Assembly: GCA_964017155.1 (NCBI GenBank)
Contig: OZ024865.1
Coordinates: forward strand, 18,945,451 to 19,009,450
Source: Oasisia sp. SBJ-2009
Lineage: Eukaryota > Annelida > Polychaeta > Sabellida > Siboglinidae
Length of the DNA stretch: 64,000 nucleotides
Direction of reading: 5' to 3'
Position numbers and translations under genes: made by a program. This document shows positions 36,017-46,803 of this stretch, one piece after another; the stretch's first letter is position 1; every line of letters begins with the position of its first letter. The notes beneath the pieces were generated by a model. That model was not told where the DNA came from. It searched no databases and saw only the letters and a program-made list of their open reading frames with translations.

Positions 36017-36540
36017 ACATGTGGACTGTCACTTCTATATACACCAGTGTTTATTTAAACATGTGGTCTGTCACTTCTACATACACCAGTGTTTATTTAA
36101 ACATGTGGTCTGTCACTTCTACGTACACCAGTGTTTATTTAAACATGTGGTCTGTCACTTCTACGTACACCAGTGTTTATTTAAACATGTGGTCTGTCAC
36201 TTCTACATGCGCCAGTGTTTATTTAAACATGTGGTCTGTCACTTCTACATGCACCAGTGTTTATTTAAACATGTGGTCTGTCACTTCTACACACACCAGT
36301 GTTTATTTAAACATGTGGTCTGTCACTTCTACATGCGCCAGTGTTTATTTAAACATGTGGTCTGTCACTTCTACATGCGCCAGTGTTTATTTAAACATGT
36401 GGTCTGTCACTTCTACATGCGCCAGTGTTTATTTAAACATGTGGTCTGTCACTTCTACATACACCAGTGTTTATTTAAACATGTGGTCTGTCACTTCTAC
36501 ATACACTACATGCGCCAGAGTTTATTTAAACATGTGGTCT
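36017..36540. repeat. 42-bp minisatellite array 1 (12 units)
   Basis: The unit begins ACATGTGGTCTGTCACTTCT and ends GTGTTTATTTAA. Eleven 42-bp units are followed by one 51-bp unit with a 9-bp insertion and a partial unit. As 42 is divisible by three, the array is open in two forward frames, giving 14-residue periods (NMWSVTSTYTSVYL and VCHFYIHQCLFKHV). Units vary mainly at ACATACACC versus ACATGCGCC. Confidence 0.98.
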
Positions 36541-37197
36541 GCAGTTAAGATCAACAGAAATAACCGACTGAGATTGGGGTCCGTTGGGTGTTGTAAACCT
36601 CGGACCAGGTAATTTCCCCCTTCACATACATTATATCTCAGCTTTCTTGTCATAATTTTCGTATGTTCCGTACCTGATACATAACGCAAATTAGCATTAT
36701 TGTAATAATAAGGAAGTAGGTCCTTATCTTAGGAACTGGGCATGTTATCAGAAGACAGTTGTGCCACAACTACTGCCTACGAGGGAGAAACCACACTAGG
36801 CTTCCCTGAAAAAACAACACGTATGAACGACACTTCGCTGAAACAACCAGCTTACAGAGCGAAGTCAGAGTAGGTACCATTAACCTTGGATAATTAGGAG
36901 AATGATGATTCGTTCTGGACTTCCTATGTGAAGGAGAAGACCTCACACTAAGGTACTGCCCCATCTAACGAGAAGGGAAGTGGTAATTTATGTCTGCTTT
37001 TCTTTATATATTCATGATGATTTTATGGTAAGAAGGAGTGATTGCCTAACACTATAAGGGCGCAAACCTGATTTCTTGAGTACATTTGCAGGGTAAGCCT
37101 CTCCCTGCCCCTTGGCCAAGACTTCAGCACCCTCCTGCACTTCCTTGAGTTCCGTTGGTGGTGTTATAGCTATAAACTTTATAATACTAACTGTTGA
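36541..37197. repeat. Array-flanking duplicated segment, copy 1
   Basis: Starts with CAGTTAAGATCAACAGAA and a conserved GGGGTCCGTTGGGTGTTGTA ending GGACCAG/GTAAT. It continues through a segment that is virtually identical to 38176-38831 (64-residue minus frame 36770-36964 equals 38404-38598), ending at the next 42-bp array. Confidence 0.9.
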
Positions 37198-37284
37198 CTG
37201 TCACTTCTACATACACCAGTGTTTATTTAAACATGTGGTCTGTCACTTCTACATGCGCCAGTGTTTATTTAAACATGTGGTCTG
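37198..37284. repeat. 42-bp minisatellite array 2 (2 units)
   Basis: Two units of the same repeat as array 1, followed by the conserved flank with a TAGTTAAGGTTAACAG variant. The GTAAT donor-like site is disrupted here (ACCAGTAAT). Confidence 0.95.
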
Positions 37285-38044
37285 TAGTTAAGGTTAACAG
37301 AAGTAGTAGCCTAGTGAGATTGGTGTCCGTTGGGTGTTGTAAACCACGGACCAGTAATTTCCCCCTTCACATACTCCATATCTCCGCCTTTTTGTCATAC
37401 GCGTCGTATGAACAGATGTCATGAGTCAGTGACGTGACGTCACCACGCTTGAGTTGTTGTCCTTGTATGAGGCTCTTCTTGATGATATTTGTCACACACA
37501 AGTTACCCAGTATATTATGTGTTACAGACAATCCATGACATTTGACTGGATTCCTCAACAGTCCAAACATTCACCGTCGAGTACATTACTCGTTCAGTGA
37601 TTTCCCCCACTGACCTAGTTACTTTGGCACTGGTGCTCTGTGTGGTCACTGCATGGCATCCAGTGCGTTGCAGCCAGGAAGTGTTTGCAAACACCCAGGC
37701 AAGGATTAACTGTAGTATGCCAGTGGGTCGATGTCAGCTAAATTGTGAAAACAATGTAATCCCCCTGGCTCTTTCCATCATATAAATACCTATAGCTGTT
37801 ATAAATACCTATAGCTGTCCATGGTGAGACCATGGTCAATGACCATGAATATACATGGTTTCATTACATAAAACAAAATACAGACCACCTTCAAGTTGCG
37901 CAGAAATTCCCCTACAATGATGACTGTCCTCCAAGCGTTGCTGCTGTTGTAGCTGCTGACAGAGGGTGATGATGTCTTCACGAGGAGTGACTTTGTAATC
38001 ACATTACTACTAACATCTGGGGAGACAATGTATCTATCCAACTT
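37285..38044. repeat. Array-flanking segment (second type)
   Basis: 37360-37570 matches 39070-39300, 40826-41015 and 41090-41270 (GACATTTGACTGGATTCCTC, CAACAGTCCAAAC). 37800-38044 matches 35869-36010, 40135-40330 and 42885-43010 (CCAAGCATTGCTGC, GAGGAGTGGCTTTGTAAT variants). No gene is supported. Confidence 0.8.
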
Positions 38045-38175
38045 GTCTGTCACTTCTACATACACCAGTGTTTATTTAAACATGTGGTCTGTCACTTCTA
38101 CATACACCAGTGTTTATTTAAACATGTGGTCTGTCACTTCTACATGCGCCAGTGTTTATTTAAACATGTGGTCTG
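38045..38175. repeat. 42-bp minisatellite array 3 (3 units)
   Basis: Three units, then the CAGTTAAGATCAACAGAAG flank with GGACCAG/GTAAT. Confidence 0.97.
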
Positions 38176-38831
38176 CAGTTAAGATCAACAGAAGTAACCG
38201 AGTGAGATTGGGGTCCGTTGGGTGTTGTAAACCACGGACCAGGTAATTTCCCCCTTCACATACATTATATCTCAGCTTTCTTGTCATAATTTTCGTATGT
38301 ACAGTACCTGATACATAACGCAAATTAGCATTATTGTAATAATAAGGAAGTAGGTCCTTATCTTAGGAACTGGGCATGTTATCAGAAGACAGTTGTGCCA
38401 CAACTACTGCCTACGAGGGAGAAACCACACTAGGCTTCCCTGAAAAAACAACACGTATGAACGACACTTCGCTGAAACAACCAGCTTACAGAGCGAAGTC
38501 AGAGTAGGTACCATTAACCTTGGATAATTAGGAGAATGATGATTCGTTCTGGACTTCCTATGTGAAGGAGAAGACCTCACACTAAGGTACTGCCCCATCT
38601 AACGAGAAGGGAAGTGGTAATTTATGTCTGCTTTTCTTTATATATTCATGATGATTTTAAGGTAAGAAGGAGTGATTGCCTAACACTATAAGGGCGCAAA
38701 CCTGATTTCTTGAGTACATTTGCAGGGTGAGCCTCTCCCTGCCCCTTGGCTTAGACTTCAGCACCCTCCTGCACTTCCTTGAGTTCCGTTGGTGGTGTTA
38801 TAGCTATAAACTTTATAATACTAACTGTTGA
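38176..38831. repeat. Array-flanking duplicated segment, copy 2
   Basis: Near-identical to 36541-37197 at an offset of about 1634 bp; only scattered substitutions were seen (for example TACAGTACC versus TTCCGTACC). Confidence 0.92.
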
Positions 38832-39002
38832 CTGTCACTTCTACATACACCAGTGTTTATTTAAACATGTGGTCTGTCACTTCTACATGCGCCAGTGTTT
38901 ATTTAAACATGTGGTCTGTCACTTCTACATACACCAGTGTTTATTTAAACATGTGGTCTGTCACTTCTACATACACCAGTGTTTATTTAAACATGTGGTC
39001 TG
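38832..39002. repeat. 42-bp minisatellite array 4 (4 units)
   Basis: Four units followed by the standard flank (CAGTTAAG ... GGACCAG/GTAAT). Confidence 0.97.
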
Positions 39003-39645
39003 CAGTTAAGATCAACAGAAGTAACCGAGTGAGATTGGGGTCCGTTGGGTGTTGTAAACCACGGACCAGGTAATGTCCCTCTTCACATACATTATATTTC
39101 CGCTTTCTTGTCATAAGCGTCGTATGTACAGATGTCACGTGTCCATAACGTGACGTCACCACGCATGAGTTGTTGTCCTTGTATGAGGCTCTTCTTGATG
39201 ACCTTTGTCACACACAAGTTTCCTAGTACATTCTGTGTTCCAGACAGTCGATGACATTTGACTGGATTCCTCAACAGTCCAAACAACCATCTCTGAATCA
39301 TCCCTGTTTCAGCAGGTTTCACAGTCATTAAACCACAGAGCCATAACCTCGTATGGAATTTGTCATGTTTAGTAATATAAATAATATGGGCATATACTTT
39401 TTATTTTATATTGTTAAATGTTAAAAAGTATTATTATAGTATTTCATTGATAGTTCATAGTATGTAATGAAATCTATATAATTACACAATAAATATACAT
39501 CGTAATAAATCTTGAAATACTTAGCGTTGTGCTGTAAATAATGTTTATCTAACAGGCGGCGGGACTCTCACATAATTATGATAGTGCCGCCTCCTGGGGT
39601 ACTATGGGAGGTTAGGGATAATTCCGTTTTTATATTTTTGTTTAC
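39003..39645. other. Array flank and AT-rich DNA beside the HARBI1-like exon
   Basis: 39070-39340 is the second-type flank. 39350-39560 is AT-rich without features. A short block GGCGGCGGGACTCTCAC with a near-inverse TAGTGCCGCCTCC lies at 39555-39595. No second HARBI1 exon with the catalytic DDE residues was found here on the minus strand. Confidence 0.5.
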
Positions 39646-40120
39646 CTGCAATTCTGGCGAAAGCTTTCTTTGCATCGACTGCACGCATGCCAGTAGGGAA
39701 TTGGATAAGTCTCCTATACGCGTCGCATATCATGGCCGACACTCTTCGGATGCAGCAACCTGCCGCTGATCTGGACAGTTCTGTCGTGTCGCCCATTACA
39801 GTATGGATGGCTCCCGTTGCCAAAAAACGCAGGCAGACTAATAGTTGCAGCAACGGTGGTACGGGGTTGCTGCGCTGCGTTTTGGTAGCAATGTCCGGTA
39901 TGATTTGTAAAATATACAAAATTGTAGCTGGGTTAAAACGGTACTTTCTAAAAACTTCGTCTTCGGGTAAATCTTCCAGTGGATTGGATCGATCCCGAAA
40001 CAAACGCGGACACCTTACATTTCTATTCACGCGTCTAATGCCTCCACGAAACTGCCGAATGTGTGCTGCCATTTTTGTTTTGGTTTTCTTGAGAACGGCG
40101 TTGAGCACGCTCTTGAGCAT
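39646..40120 (-). pseudogene. PIF/Harbinger transposase (HARBI1-like) first exon, orphaned
   Basis: A minus-strand frame gives MAAHIRQFRGGIRRVNRNVR (possible start at 40072), then FRDRSNPLEDLPEDEVFRKY with RFNPATILYILQII, PLLQLLVCLRFLATGAIHTV, MGDTTELSRSAAGCCIRRVS and FPTGMRAVDAKKAFARIAG. This is the helix-turn-helix N-terminal half of Harbinger transposase/HARBI1: (F)R(D/E)R.(N/D)PLE, then the (E/D)-(E)-x-F-x-x-Y-R-F segment, L-Q-(L/V)-L-V-x-L-R-F-(F/L)-A-T-G, and S-x-x-(T/A)-x-x-x-x-I-R-R-V. It ends at a consensus donor TGCAG/GTAAA, just where the family continues with its first catalytic Asp. The catalytic half is not found downstream. The exon is uninterrupted by stops. It sits inside the 42-bp-array repeat domain, probably by insertion. 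Confidence 0.82.
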
Positions 40121-40330
40121 ACTTGGGATTTTGACGTTTCATGCAATATATCCACTTAAAAGTTGAACAGGAATTCCTGTAGTATGATTGAATGTCTTCC
40201 AAGCATAGCTGCTGTCGTAGCTGTCTACAGGGAGTGATGGTGTCTTCATGAGGAGTGGCTTCATAATATAAATAACTGTCATCCTCTGCGGAGACAATGT
40301 GTCCAGACTCCAGACTACAACAGCCATCTT

Positions 40331-40755
40331 GTCTGTCACTTCTACATGCACCAGTGTTTATTTAAACATGTGGTCTGTCACTTCTACATACACCAGTGTT
40401 TATTTAAACATGTGGTCTGTCACTTCTACATACACCAGTGTTTATTTAAACATGTGGTCTGTCACTTCTACATGCGCCAGTGTTTATTTAAACATGTGGT
40501 CTGTCACTTCTACATACACCAGTGTTTATTTAAACATGTGGTCTGTCACTTCTACATACACCAGTGTTTATTTAAACATGTGGTCTGTCACTTCTACATG
40601 CGCCAGTGTTTATTTAAACATGTGGTCTGTCACTTCTACATACACCAGTGTTTATTTAAACATGTGGTCTGTCACTTCTACGTACACCAGTGTTTATTTA
40701 AACATGTGGTCTGTCACTTCTACATACACCAGTGTTTATTTAAACATGTGGTCTG
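40331..40755. repeat. 42-bp minisatellite array 5 (10 units)
   Basis: Ten units, then CAGTTAAGATCAACAGAAG and the conserved flank to GGACCAG/GTAAT at about 40822. Forward frames are open across the array and flank (175 codons), as in array 1. Confidence 0.98.
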
Positions 40756-43100
40756 CAGTTAAGATCAACAGAAGTAACCGAGTGAGATTGGGGTCCGTTG
40801 GGTGTTGTAAACCACGGACCAGGTAATGTCCCTCTTCACATACATTATATTTCTGCTTTCTTGTCATAAGCGTCGTATGTACAGATGTCACGTGTCCATG
40901 GCGTGACGTCACCACGCATGAGTTGTTGATTTGATCTTTGGCACAGAAGTTTCCCATTGCATTCTGTTTTTCGGACTGTCCATGACATTTGACTGGATTC
41001 CTCAACAGTCCAAACAAACATCTCTGAATTCTCCCTGGTTCAGCAGGTAATTGTCTCCTTCGCATACATTAAATTTCTGCCCTGCGTTCAAATTTGTGTG
41101 TACAGATGCCACGTCGTGACGTAATGTCACCACGCTTGAGTAGTTTTGTTCTTTGTCACACAAGTGTCCTAGTACGTTCTGTGTTCCAGACAGTCCATGA
41201 CATTTGACTGGATTCCTCAACAGTCCAAACAACCATCTCTGAGTCATCCCTGTTTCAGCAGGTTTCACGGTCATTGAACCAGTATTAATAATGAACTGGT
41301 AACATATGGAACTGGAGTAAGTTGAGAGTACACAAAGAAGCAGTGACTGAGCCAGGCTGGCCGTGCACAACAACCAAGGCCTTCAGAGCCAGCACATTCT
41401 GGCACTGTGTCTGGTGTTGTATTTGCACTGCTGTCTGCCCAGACCCAGGCAGTAGAGGTTTTCTGTCAGGTTTCCTGAAAGCAGCACAATGATGTTTACA
41501 TAGGAACACGAGCCAAGCTATAGAATCCAAATCCAAAAAAGTAATGGTTTAAAGATGTAATGTGTCATCTGTGGCAGCGTGAAACGCAGCTGAATTATTC
41601 ACCAAAATGCAATAATTAGAACGTAGCATTAGTTGCATTGGAACAAGAGTACACTCAATTTGTTTCCATCACCATCCTCATGTCAATATCTGTTCTGTCG
41701 ATTACTGAAAACGGACTTTGACGAAGATGCAGCAACATAGTTTATTTTTTTTGGATTGTTCAACAGCTCGCCTGGCACTGGCAAAGATTTTATAATAATA
41801 TTTTCTTTCATGCAGCGTCACATCCAATTGTCTTTCCTTGTCTTGTACCTGTGAATACGTACAGAGGTGTACTTCTGTCTGTCTGTCTGTCTTCATCACA
41901 TTCATTTTCATTCGCTGATTCACAAACTTTGATATGATTCATTCAGTCCAGACCTTGTCGACTGATATAACTCCACCTTACGTTTCTAAATTGTACAAGT
42001 GTTCCATTCTGTACTCTACATCATGTCTATTTTCACCAGTCTCCTTTCAAGAGATTATGACATCGCCAAAAGCACAATGTTTTAGAAGATATCCTGTTAA
42101 TAACACAGTAATTTTATGAGGCAACACTTCTCAAATAGTCTCTTTTATAATGCTTTAATTTTGGAGTTGTCATTACTGTTGACACTTATATTACCGTCAG
42201 ATGTAAATAATACACAGTGAATCAATTGAATTTTTGTTTATTATTTATTCGGTGAAATCTGTTTATTTGGTGACACTTGACATGTCATTACTCGCAGTGT
42301 TGCGGTACGGCCCCGTTATCATGCCCATGACAGTCATTCTTTGGTTTTTATATGTGTCTTTCAAGCTAGAATCACAGGGCCCTGCATGGAGTTGCTGCGA
42401 TCTTACCAGAATCTGTGGTTGACTCACATCCCATAGTTAAAATCATTTCTTAGACTGGTCCACAGCTTCCTGTGTGTTGTCACACAAAAGTAACTGTCAT
42501 CAGCTAAATTAACCTTCACATTAAGTTCAACAATGAACAGTATTTTGAAACGCTACACAATTTTGTTAACCAGAAAACACTTTTGTTTTGGTCGTCGAAA
42601 TGGAATGTCTGATGAAATTGTGTGTTGATGTACAAAACTCTGATTCAAAAGTTTGTGCAGTCTCTAAAAATTGGAGACTTGGATTCTTTAGCCATCCTCA
42701 TTTCATATCTGTCTGCTAGACTTCGTTTGTTGTGACTGTGTTTGTTGGCCAAAACGTGGATAATTTTGTCTAGTTTACTGAAACTGATGTTTATGTTTTT
42801 GATCACTTTGTGATGTGACAGGTTGTGTAGTTTTGTGGTTTTGAAATCTTATTGGCAATGACCCTTGTGTCCACAACTGTGATTGAATTCCAAGCATTGC
42901 TGCTGCAGTTGCTGCCTACGGGGAATGATGACATCTTCATGAGGAGTGGCTTTGTAATACAAATTACTATTATCCTCTGGGAAGACAGTGTGTCTAGACA
43001 ACCACAGTGTAGGCCTGACAACTGTTGCATTGTTCCTTCTTTCTTCATCCACTTTCTTTTGATATAACCTTTCTAGCTGGGTAATCTTGTTTCTTCAGAG
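40756..43100. repeat. Repeat-domain flank
   Basis: 40826-41015 and 41070-41280 are two tandem copies of the second-type flank (GACATTTGACTGGATTCCTC ... CCAAACAACCATCTCTGA). 41300-42880 is mostly single-copy-looking DNA without a supported gene. 42885-43010 is another diverged copy of the first flank class (CCAAGCATTGCTGCTG). Confidence 0.65.
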
Positions 43101-43239
43101 TTTTGTCTTAAGCCAAACATTAATTATTTAATATGATACCATTTATATGGCCATTTCTTGAGGATACAACATTAGTATGTTATATTCATAGCTGATATCA
43201 TGTGGCAGTTTGTCGCTGGGAAGATGTGGATGCAAACTT

Positions 43240-43440
43240 TTTTATATATAAATAAATAAACTTATGTAGCGCCAAATCTAGTTAAAAACTATTCAGGGCG
43301 CTTTACATATACATGTCTTTAAAAATAATTACTTAAACGTATAACTAAAATTAACTCTACATTTTAAAAGTGCACATAGACACAGACTAATAAAAACATT
43401 AAAAAAAATACCATATGGAAGGCTACTAAAAACATAAATA
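43240..43440. mobile_element. SINE-like or retroelement tail
   Basis: ATAAATAAACTTATGTAGCG with an inverted counterpart GGGCGCTTTACATATACA resembles the GCGC-containing 3' tails of widespread invertebrate SINEs. No tRNA-like head is visible. Confidence 0.4.
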
Positions 43441-43499
43441 TAAAAGGTCATTTAAGAAGGTAGAAGTAATGTTCTCTTCGATGCATTCACAAATTGTCA

Positions 43500-43945
43500 A
43501 CACAAGATACTAAGTTATCTCTGTTGTAACTTGTCACTACACCCAGTACATCTGAATCATCTTGATAACTTCAGTGGTCTCAGCTCTCAGGTTATTGACT
43601 CTAAACAGCCCAAACTCGGGCTAACGCAGGAGTTTGTAGTGCTTCTTGTGGTAAACACATATATGGAGTAAAATAAATAATTTACAAACATTACTGTGTC
43701 CATTTGTATTGTACAAGCAGAACTTGCATCACAGTTGACTTCTGACATATCTCCTGGTTGAGAAACAGACAAATGGAAGATACCTTCTCACTAGATCTAG
43801 AAATTGTAATGTATGCGACTTATAGAAAAGAGGAGTTGTGTGGTCAAGACAACCTGCCCCAAACAGAAGTCTAATTGCTCTCTTTTGAATTAAAACAAGA
43901 CAATTGACATTAGAAGGATGTGTGTTCCCAATATTTAAGAAGGTA
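43500..43945 (-). mobile_element. Non-LTR retrotransposon fragment, copy 1
   Basis: Homologous to 59636-60065. The minus strand encodes decayed KRAIRLLFGAG and LDHTTPLFY (CR1/Jockey-group C-terminal region), followed by a 3' part that contains the 32-bp block shared with the SINE at 330-613. Stops are present in all frames. Confidence 0.6.
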
Positions 43946-44205
43946 GAAGTAATGTTCTCTTCGATGCATTCACAAATTGTCTCTTCACTTAATTATCACT
44001 GCATCAGTCAAAGTATTGTATAAATATTTCATAGCTAAGATATCAAAGAATCAATGGGAATTAGTCTCTTAAGTATCCGCAAGATGGGGCCACCGCTAGA
44101 GGCTTTATCACCACCGGACGCTTGTCTTGTCTTGTCTCGTAGGTGTACTGGCCAACACTCCTGGTGGAGTCAAACGGTCAGGGTTGGGTGCGCATGCTGT
44201 TGGGT
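43925..44205 (-). mobile_element. Retrotransposon 3' end region
   Basis: Lies directly downstream (minus) of the ORF2 stop of the element at 44208-45726. It contains a GACAAGACAAGACAAG run and is consistent with its 3' UTR to about 44050. The stretch 43925-43990 repeats 43455-43520 (GAAGGTAGAAGTAATGTTCT). Confidence 0.45.
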
Positions 44206-44207
44206 TT

Positions 44208-45726
44208 TTAGTCATGTATTAAAGCTTGTTTGAAATGTTGTGGTTTAGAAATGTTAACTATTGCATCTGGCAGGGAATTCCAGTCTCTTATTGTTCTAGG
44301 GAAATATGAATATTTATAGCAGTTCTTGCTGGCATGGATGGTGTTGAAAGCTTTATTGTTTAAATGTCTTGATAGGCGTTGTACGGGCTGGAGGAGGTTA
44401 TTGACAGGCAAGGATAGGTGTCCATAGATGGCTTTGTGGAATATGGTGAGGCGTCTGTTTGTTCGTCTGGTTTTTAATTGATGTAGTTTTAATTGGTTTA
44501 GCATTTCTGACACACAGCCCGCTTCTCTAGATGTATAGTCATTGAGACAGAAACGGGCTGCGCGTCTTTGAACCATTTCTATTTGGTTTATAAGGGTTTG
44601 GGTGTGGGGATCCCATACTGAAGAAGAATATTCTAAGAGTGGTCTGACTAGGGTTGTGTAGGCTATTGTTTTGATGTTTATGGGGCATGAGTGGAAGTTG
44701 CGTCTGATGAATGCTAGGGTGCGGTTTGCTGAGGCTGTTATCTGATGTATATGTTTGTTCCAGTTTAAGTCTTTTGTTATGCATATTCCTAGGTATGAGT
44801 GGCTGTCTGTTTCTTGTAGTGTTGTGTTTCCTAGGGTGTAATCAAATTGTTTTATATTTCTTGCATGAGTTAGTCTCATCACAAATCATTTGTCAGGGTT
44901 AAAGTTCATTTGCCAGTCATGTTCCCATTTAGTTAGTTCGTCTAGGTCTTTCTGTAGTTCTTGTGAATCTAATTGGTTGTTAATTTCTCTGTACAGGACA
45001 CAGTCATCTGCAAACAGACGGACTGTGGAGTGGATATTGTTAGGTAAATCGTTGATGTATATTAGGAAGAGAAGAGGGCCTAGTACCGTGCCTTGTGGTA
45101 CTCCAGACTCAACATGGGTCCAGGGGGAATGTGCACCACTGACCACCACTCTCTGTTCACGGCATGTAAGGAATTTTAAAATCCAGGCATGTATTTTGTT
45201 GTTGATGCCATATCTTTTTAATTTGTTTAGGAGCCGGTTATGAGGGAGTGTCGAATGCTTTTGAGAAATCCATTATGATCATGTCTATTTGTGATTTATT
45301 ATTTAGAGATTTGGATAGGTCATGTGTTGTGAGTATTAACTGGGTTTCAGTCGAGTGTTTACTGCGGAAACCATGTTGTTTGTCAGACAAAATTGAGTGT
45401 TGGTCAAGGTGGTCCATTATGTTGGAGTAGATAATGTGTTCAAGGAGTTTGCAGCATATTGAAGTTAGGGAGATGGGACGGTAATTTGATGGAAGAGTTC
45501 GATCTCCCTTCTTAAAGATTGGGGTGATGTTGGCTTGCAGCCATGAGAGGGGAAGTTCACCTGTGGTGATTGATTTTTGGAAGATTACTGTAAGGGCTGG
45601 GGCTAATTCATTGGCAGCAAGTTGTAATATTCTTGCTGGTACGTCATCGGGCGCTCTGGGGAGGAGCGACCCGGACGCTTTCGGACGCGTGGGGTCTAAT
45701 GGGTTAAAACGTAGAAATGACGACAT
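44208..45726 (-). pseudogene. Non-LTR retrotransposon ORF2, reverse transcriptase (CR1/Jockey-group), 5' truncated
   Basis: Minus strand. 45726-45250 holds ANITPIFKKGDR, NYRPISLTSICCKLLEH (from 45486), HGFRSKHSTETQL and DFSKAFD (45270-45250, first catalytic Asp). After a frameshift at about 45240 come LNKLKRYGIN, SGVPQGTVLGPLLFLIYIND (from 45107) and the catalytic FADD (45014-45003). 44882-44208 holds YLGICITKDLNW, SVWDPHT, VQRRAARFCLNDYTSREAGC, WNSLPDAIV and the true C-terminus. Only two clear lesions are seen: the frameshift and a TGA at 44888-44886 where family members have Cys. An extra 18 bp sits near 45660 between KASG and PDDVPA. The endonuclease part is missing. It would copy RNA to DNA at the target site if intact. 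Confidence 0.93.
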
Positions 45727-45850
45727 TTCTTAGTGGAAACAGGATTGCAGATGATATGGTCACATGACCAGGTCACATCTTGCAGAGCTTCGTTTAAAAG
45801 GTCCAGTCTGAGAGCATCCGGTATAATTCAGAGACACAAAACTTATTTAC

Positions 45851-46147
45851 CTGTAGGTGTGGCATCTGGATCCCGATCTGGATCCTGAGTGGCAGCAGTA
45901 CCGGTGTCCTTCGACCCAGCTTTCAGCTCAGAGACTTCATGAGGCAAATCAGCCAATGCATCTGGATCAATAGTGATGTCATCCAACGCAATAGTGATGT
46001 CATCCAACGCAAACGGATCTTGCGTTGTAGCATCCATGGCACCCTGTTCCAGAGTGGCATCAGCATCTTTATCTTCATCCATCTTGACTTTGTCTGCGTG
46101 GATCTGTTGGGACGCAGCCTCCGCTAATATGAGTAGGGCACTCTTGT
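45851..46147 (-). CDS. Candidate acidic exon of an unknown gene
   Basis: The minus strand from an acceptor GTAGATTTGACAG to a strong donor CTACAG/GTAAATAAG. It is 297 nt, phase 1 at both ends, and open throughout. It reads KSALLILAEAASQQIHADKV, KMDEDKDADATLEQGAMDAT, then a duplicated (A)LDDITI, DPDALADLPHEVSELKAGS and DPDRDPDATPTG. The composition is acidic and low-complexity, without a domain I recognise; Ala-Leu-x-x-Leu-Ala-Glu-Ala-Ala may be a short helix. Upstream on the minus strand lie tandem repeats (46150-46330) and the 33-bp minisatellite, which would be intronic. No second exon was identified. Confidence 0.38.
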
Positions 46148-46149
46148 CT

Positions 46150-46330
46150 GTCAAATCTACAAACACATATTTCATCTGTCATATCTACAAACGTATATCT
46201 CATCAGTCATATCTACAAACACATATTTCATCTGTCATATCTACAAACGTATATTTCATCTGTCATATCTACAAACGTATATCTCATCAGTCATATCTAC
46301 AAACACATCTCTTATCTGTCATATCTTCCA
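46150..46330. repeat. Tandem repeat, about 30-bp units
   Basis: Six copies of a unit like CATCTGTCATATCTACAAAC followed by ACATATTT or GTATATTT, varying at CATCTGT/CATCAGT. Confidence 0.93.
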
Positions 46331-46341
46331 AAGGACTTGCA

Positions 46342-46764
46342 GCAAATGAGAGTGTTGACCCACCAGTACTGGGGGCAAATGAGAGTGTTGACCCACCTGC
46401 ACTGGGGGCAAATGAGAGTGTTGACCCACCTGCACTGGGGGCAAATGAGAGTGTTGACCCACCAGCACTGGGGGCAAATGAGAGTGTTGACCCACCAGTA
46501 CTGGGGGCAAATGAGAGTGTTGACCCACCAGCACTGGGGGCAAATGAGAGTGTTGACCCACCTGCACTGGGGGCAAATGAGAGTGTTGACCCACCAGTAC
46601 TGGGGGCAAATGAGTGTTGACCCACCAGCACTGGGGGCAAATGAGTGTTGACCCACCAGCACTGGGGGCAAATGAGTGTTGACCCACCAGCACTGGGGGC
46701 AAATGAGTGTTGACCCACCAGCACTGGGGGCAAATGAGAGTGTTGACCCACCTGCACTGGGGGC
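46342..46764. repeat. 33/31-bp minisatellite (13 units)
   Basis: Unit GCAAATGAGAGTGTTGACCC then ACCAGCACTGGGG. Units 1-8 and 13 are 33 bp. Units 9-12 are 31 bp, lacking the AG of GAGAG. The 33-bp part is open in all directions (11-residue period, for example VLVGQHSHLPP on minus); the 31-bp part shifts frame each time, so there is no constraint on coding. Confidence 0.98.
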
Positions 46765-46803
46765 GAGGTATTGACTCATGTCGTCCTCATCATGTGACCT
46801 CAT

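Noticed and set aside
36007..36612. A 201-codon repeat protein as a genuine gene
   Set aside because: Two overlapping forward frames are open simply because the unit is 42 bp. No start context or partner exon is evident. It is kept as a finding about the arrays, not as a CDS.
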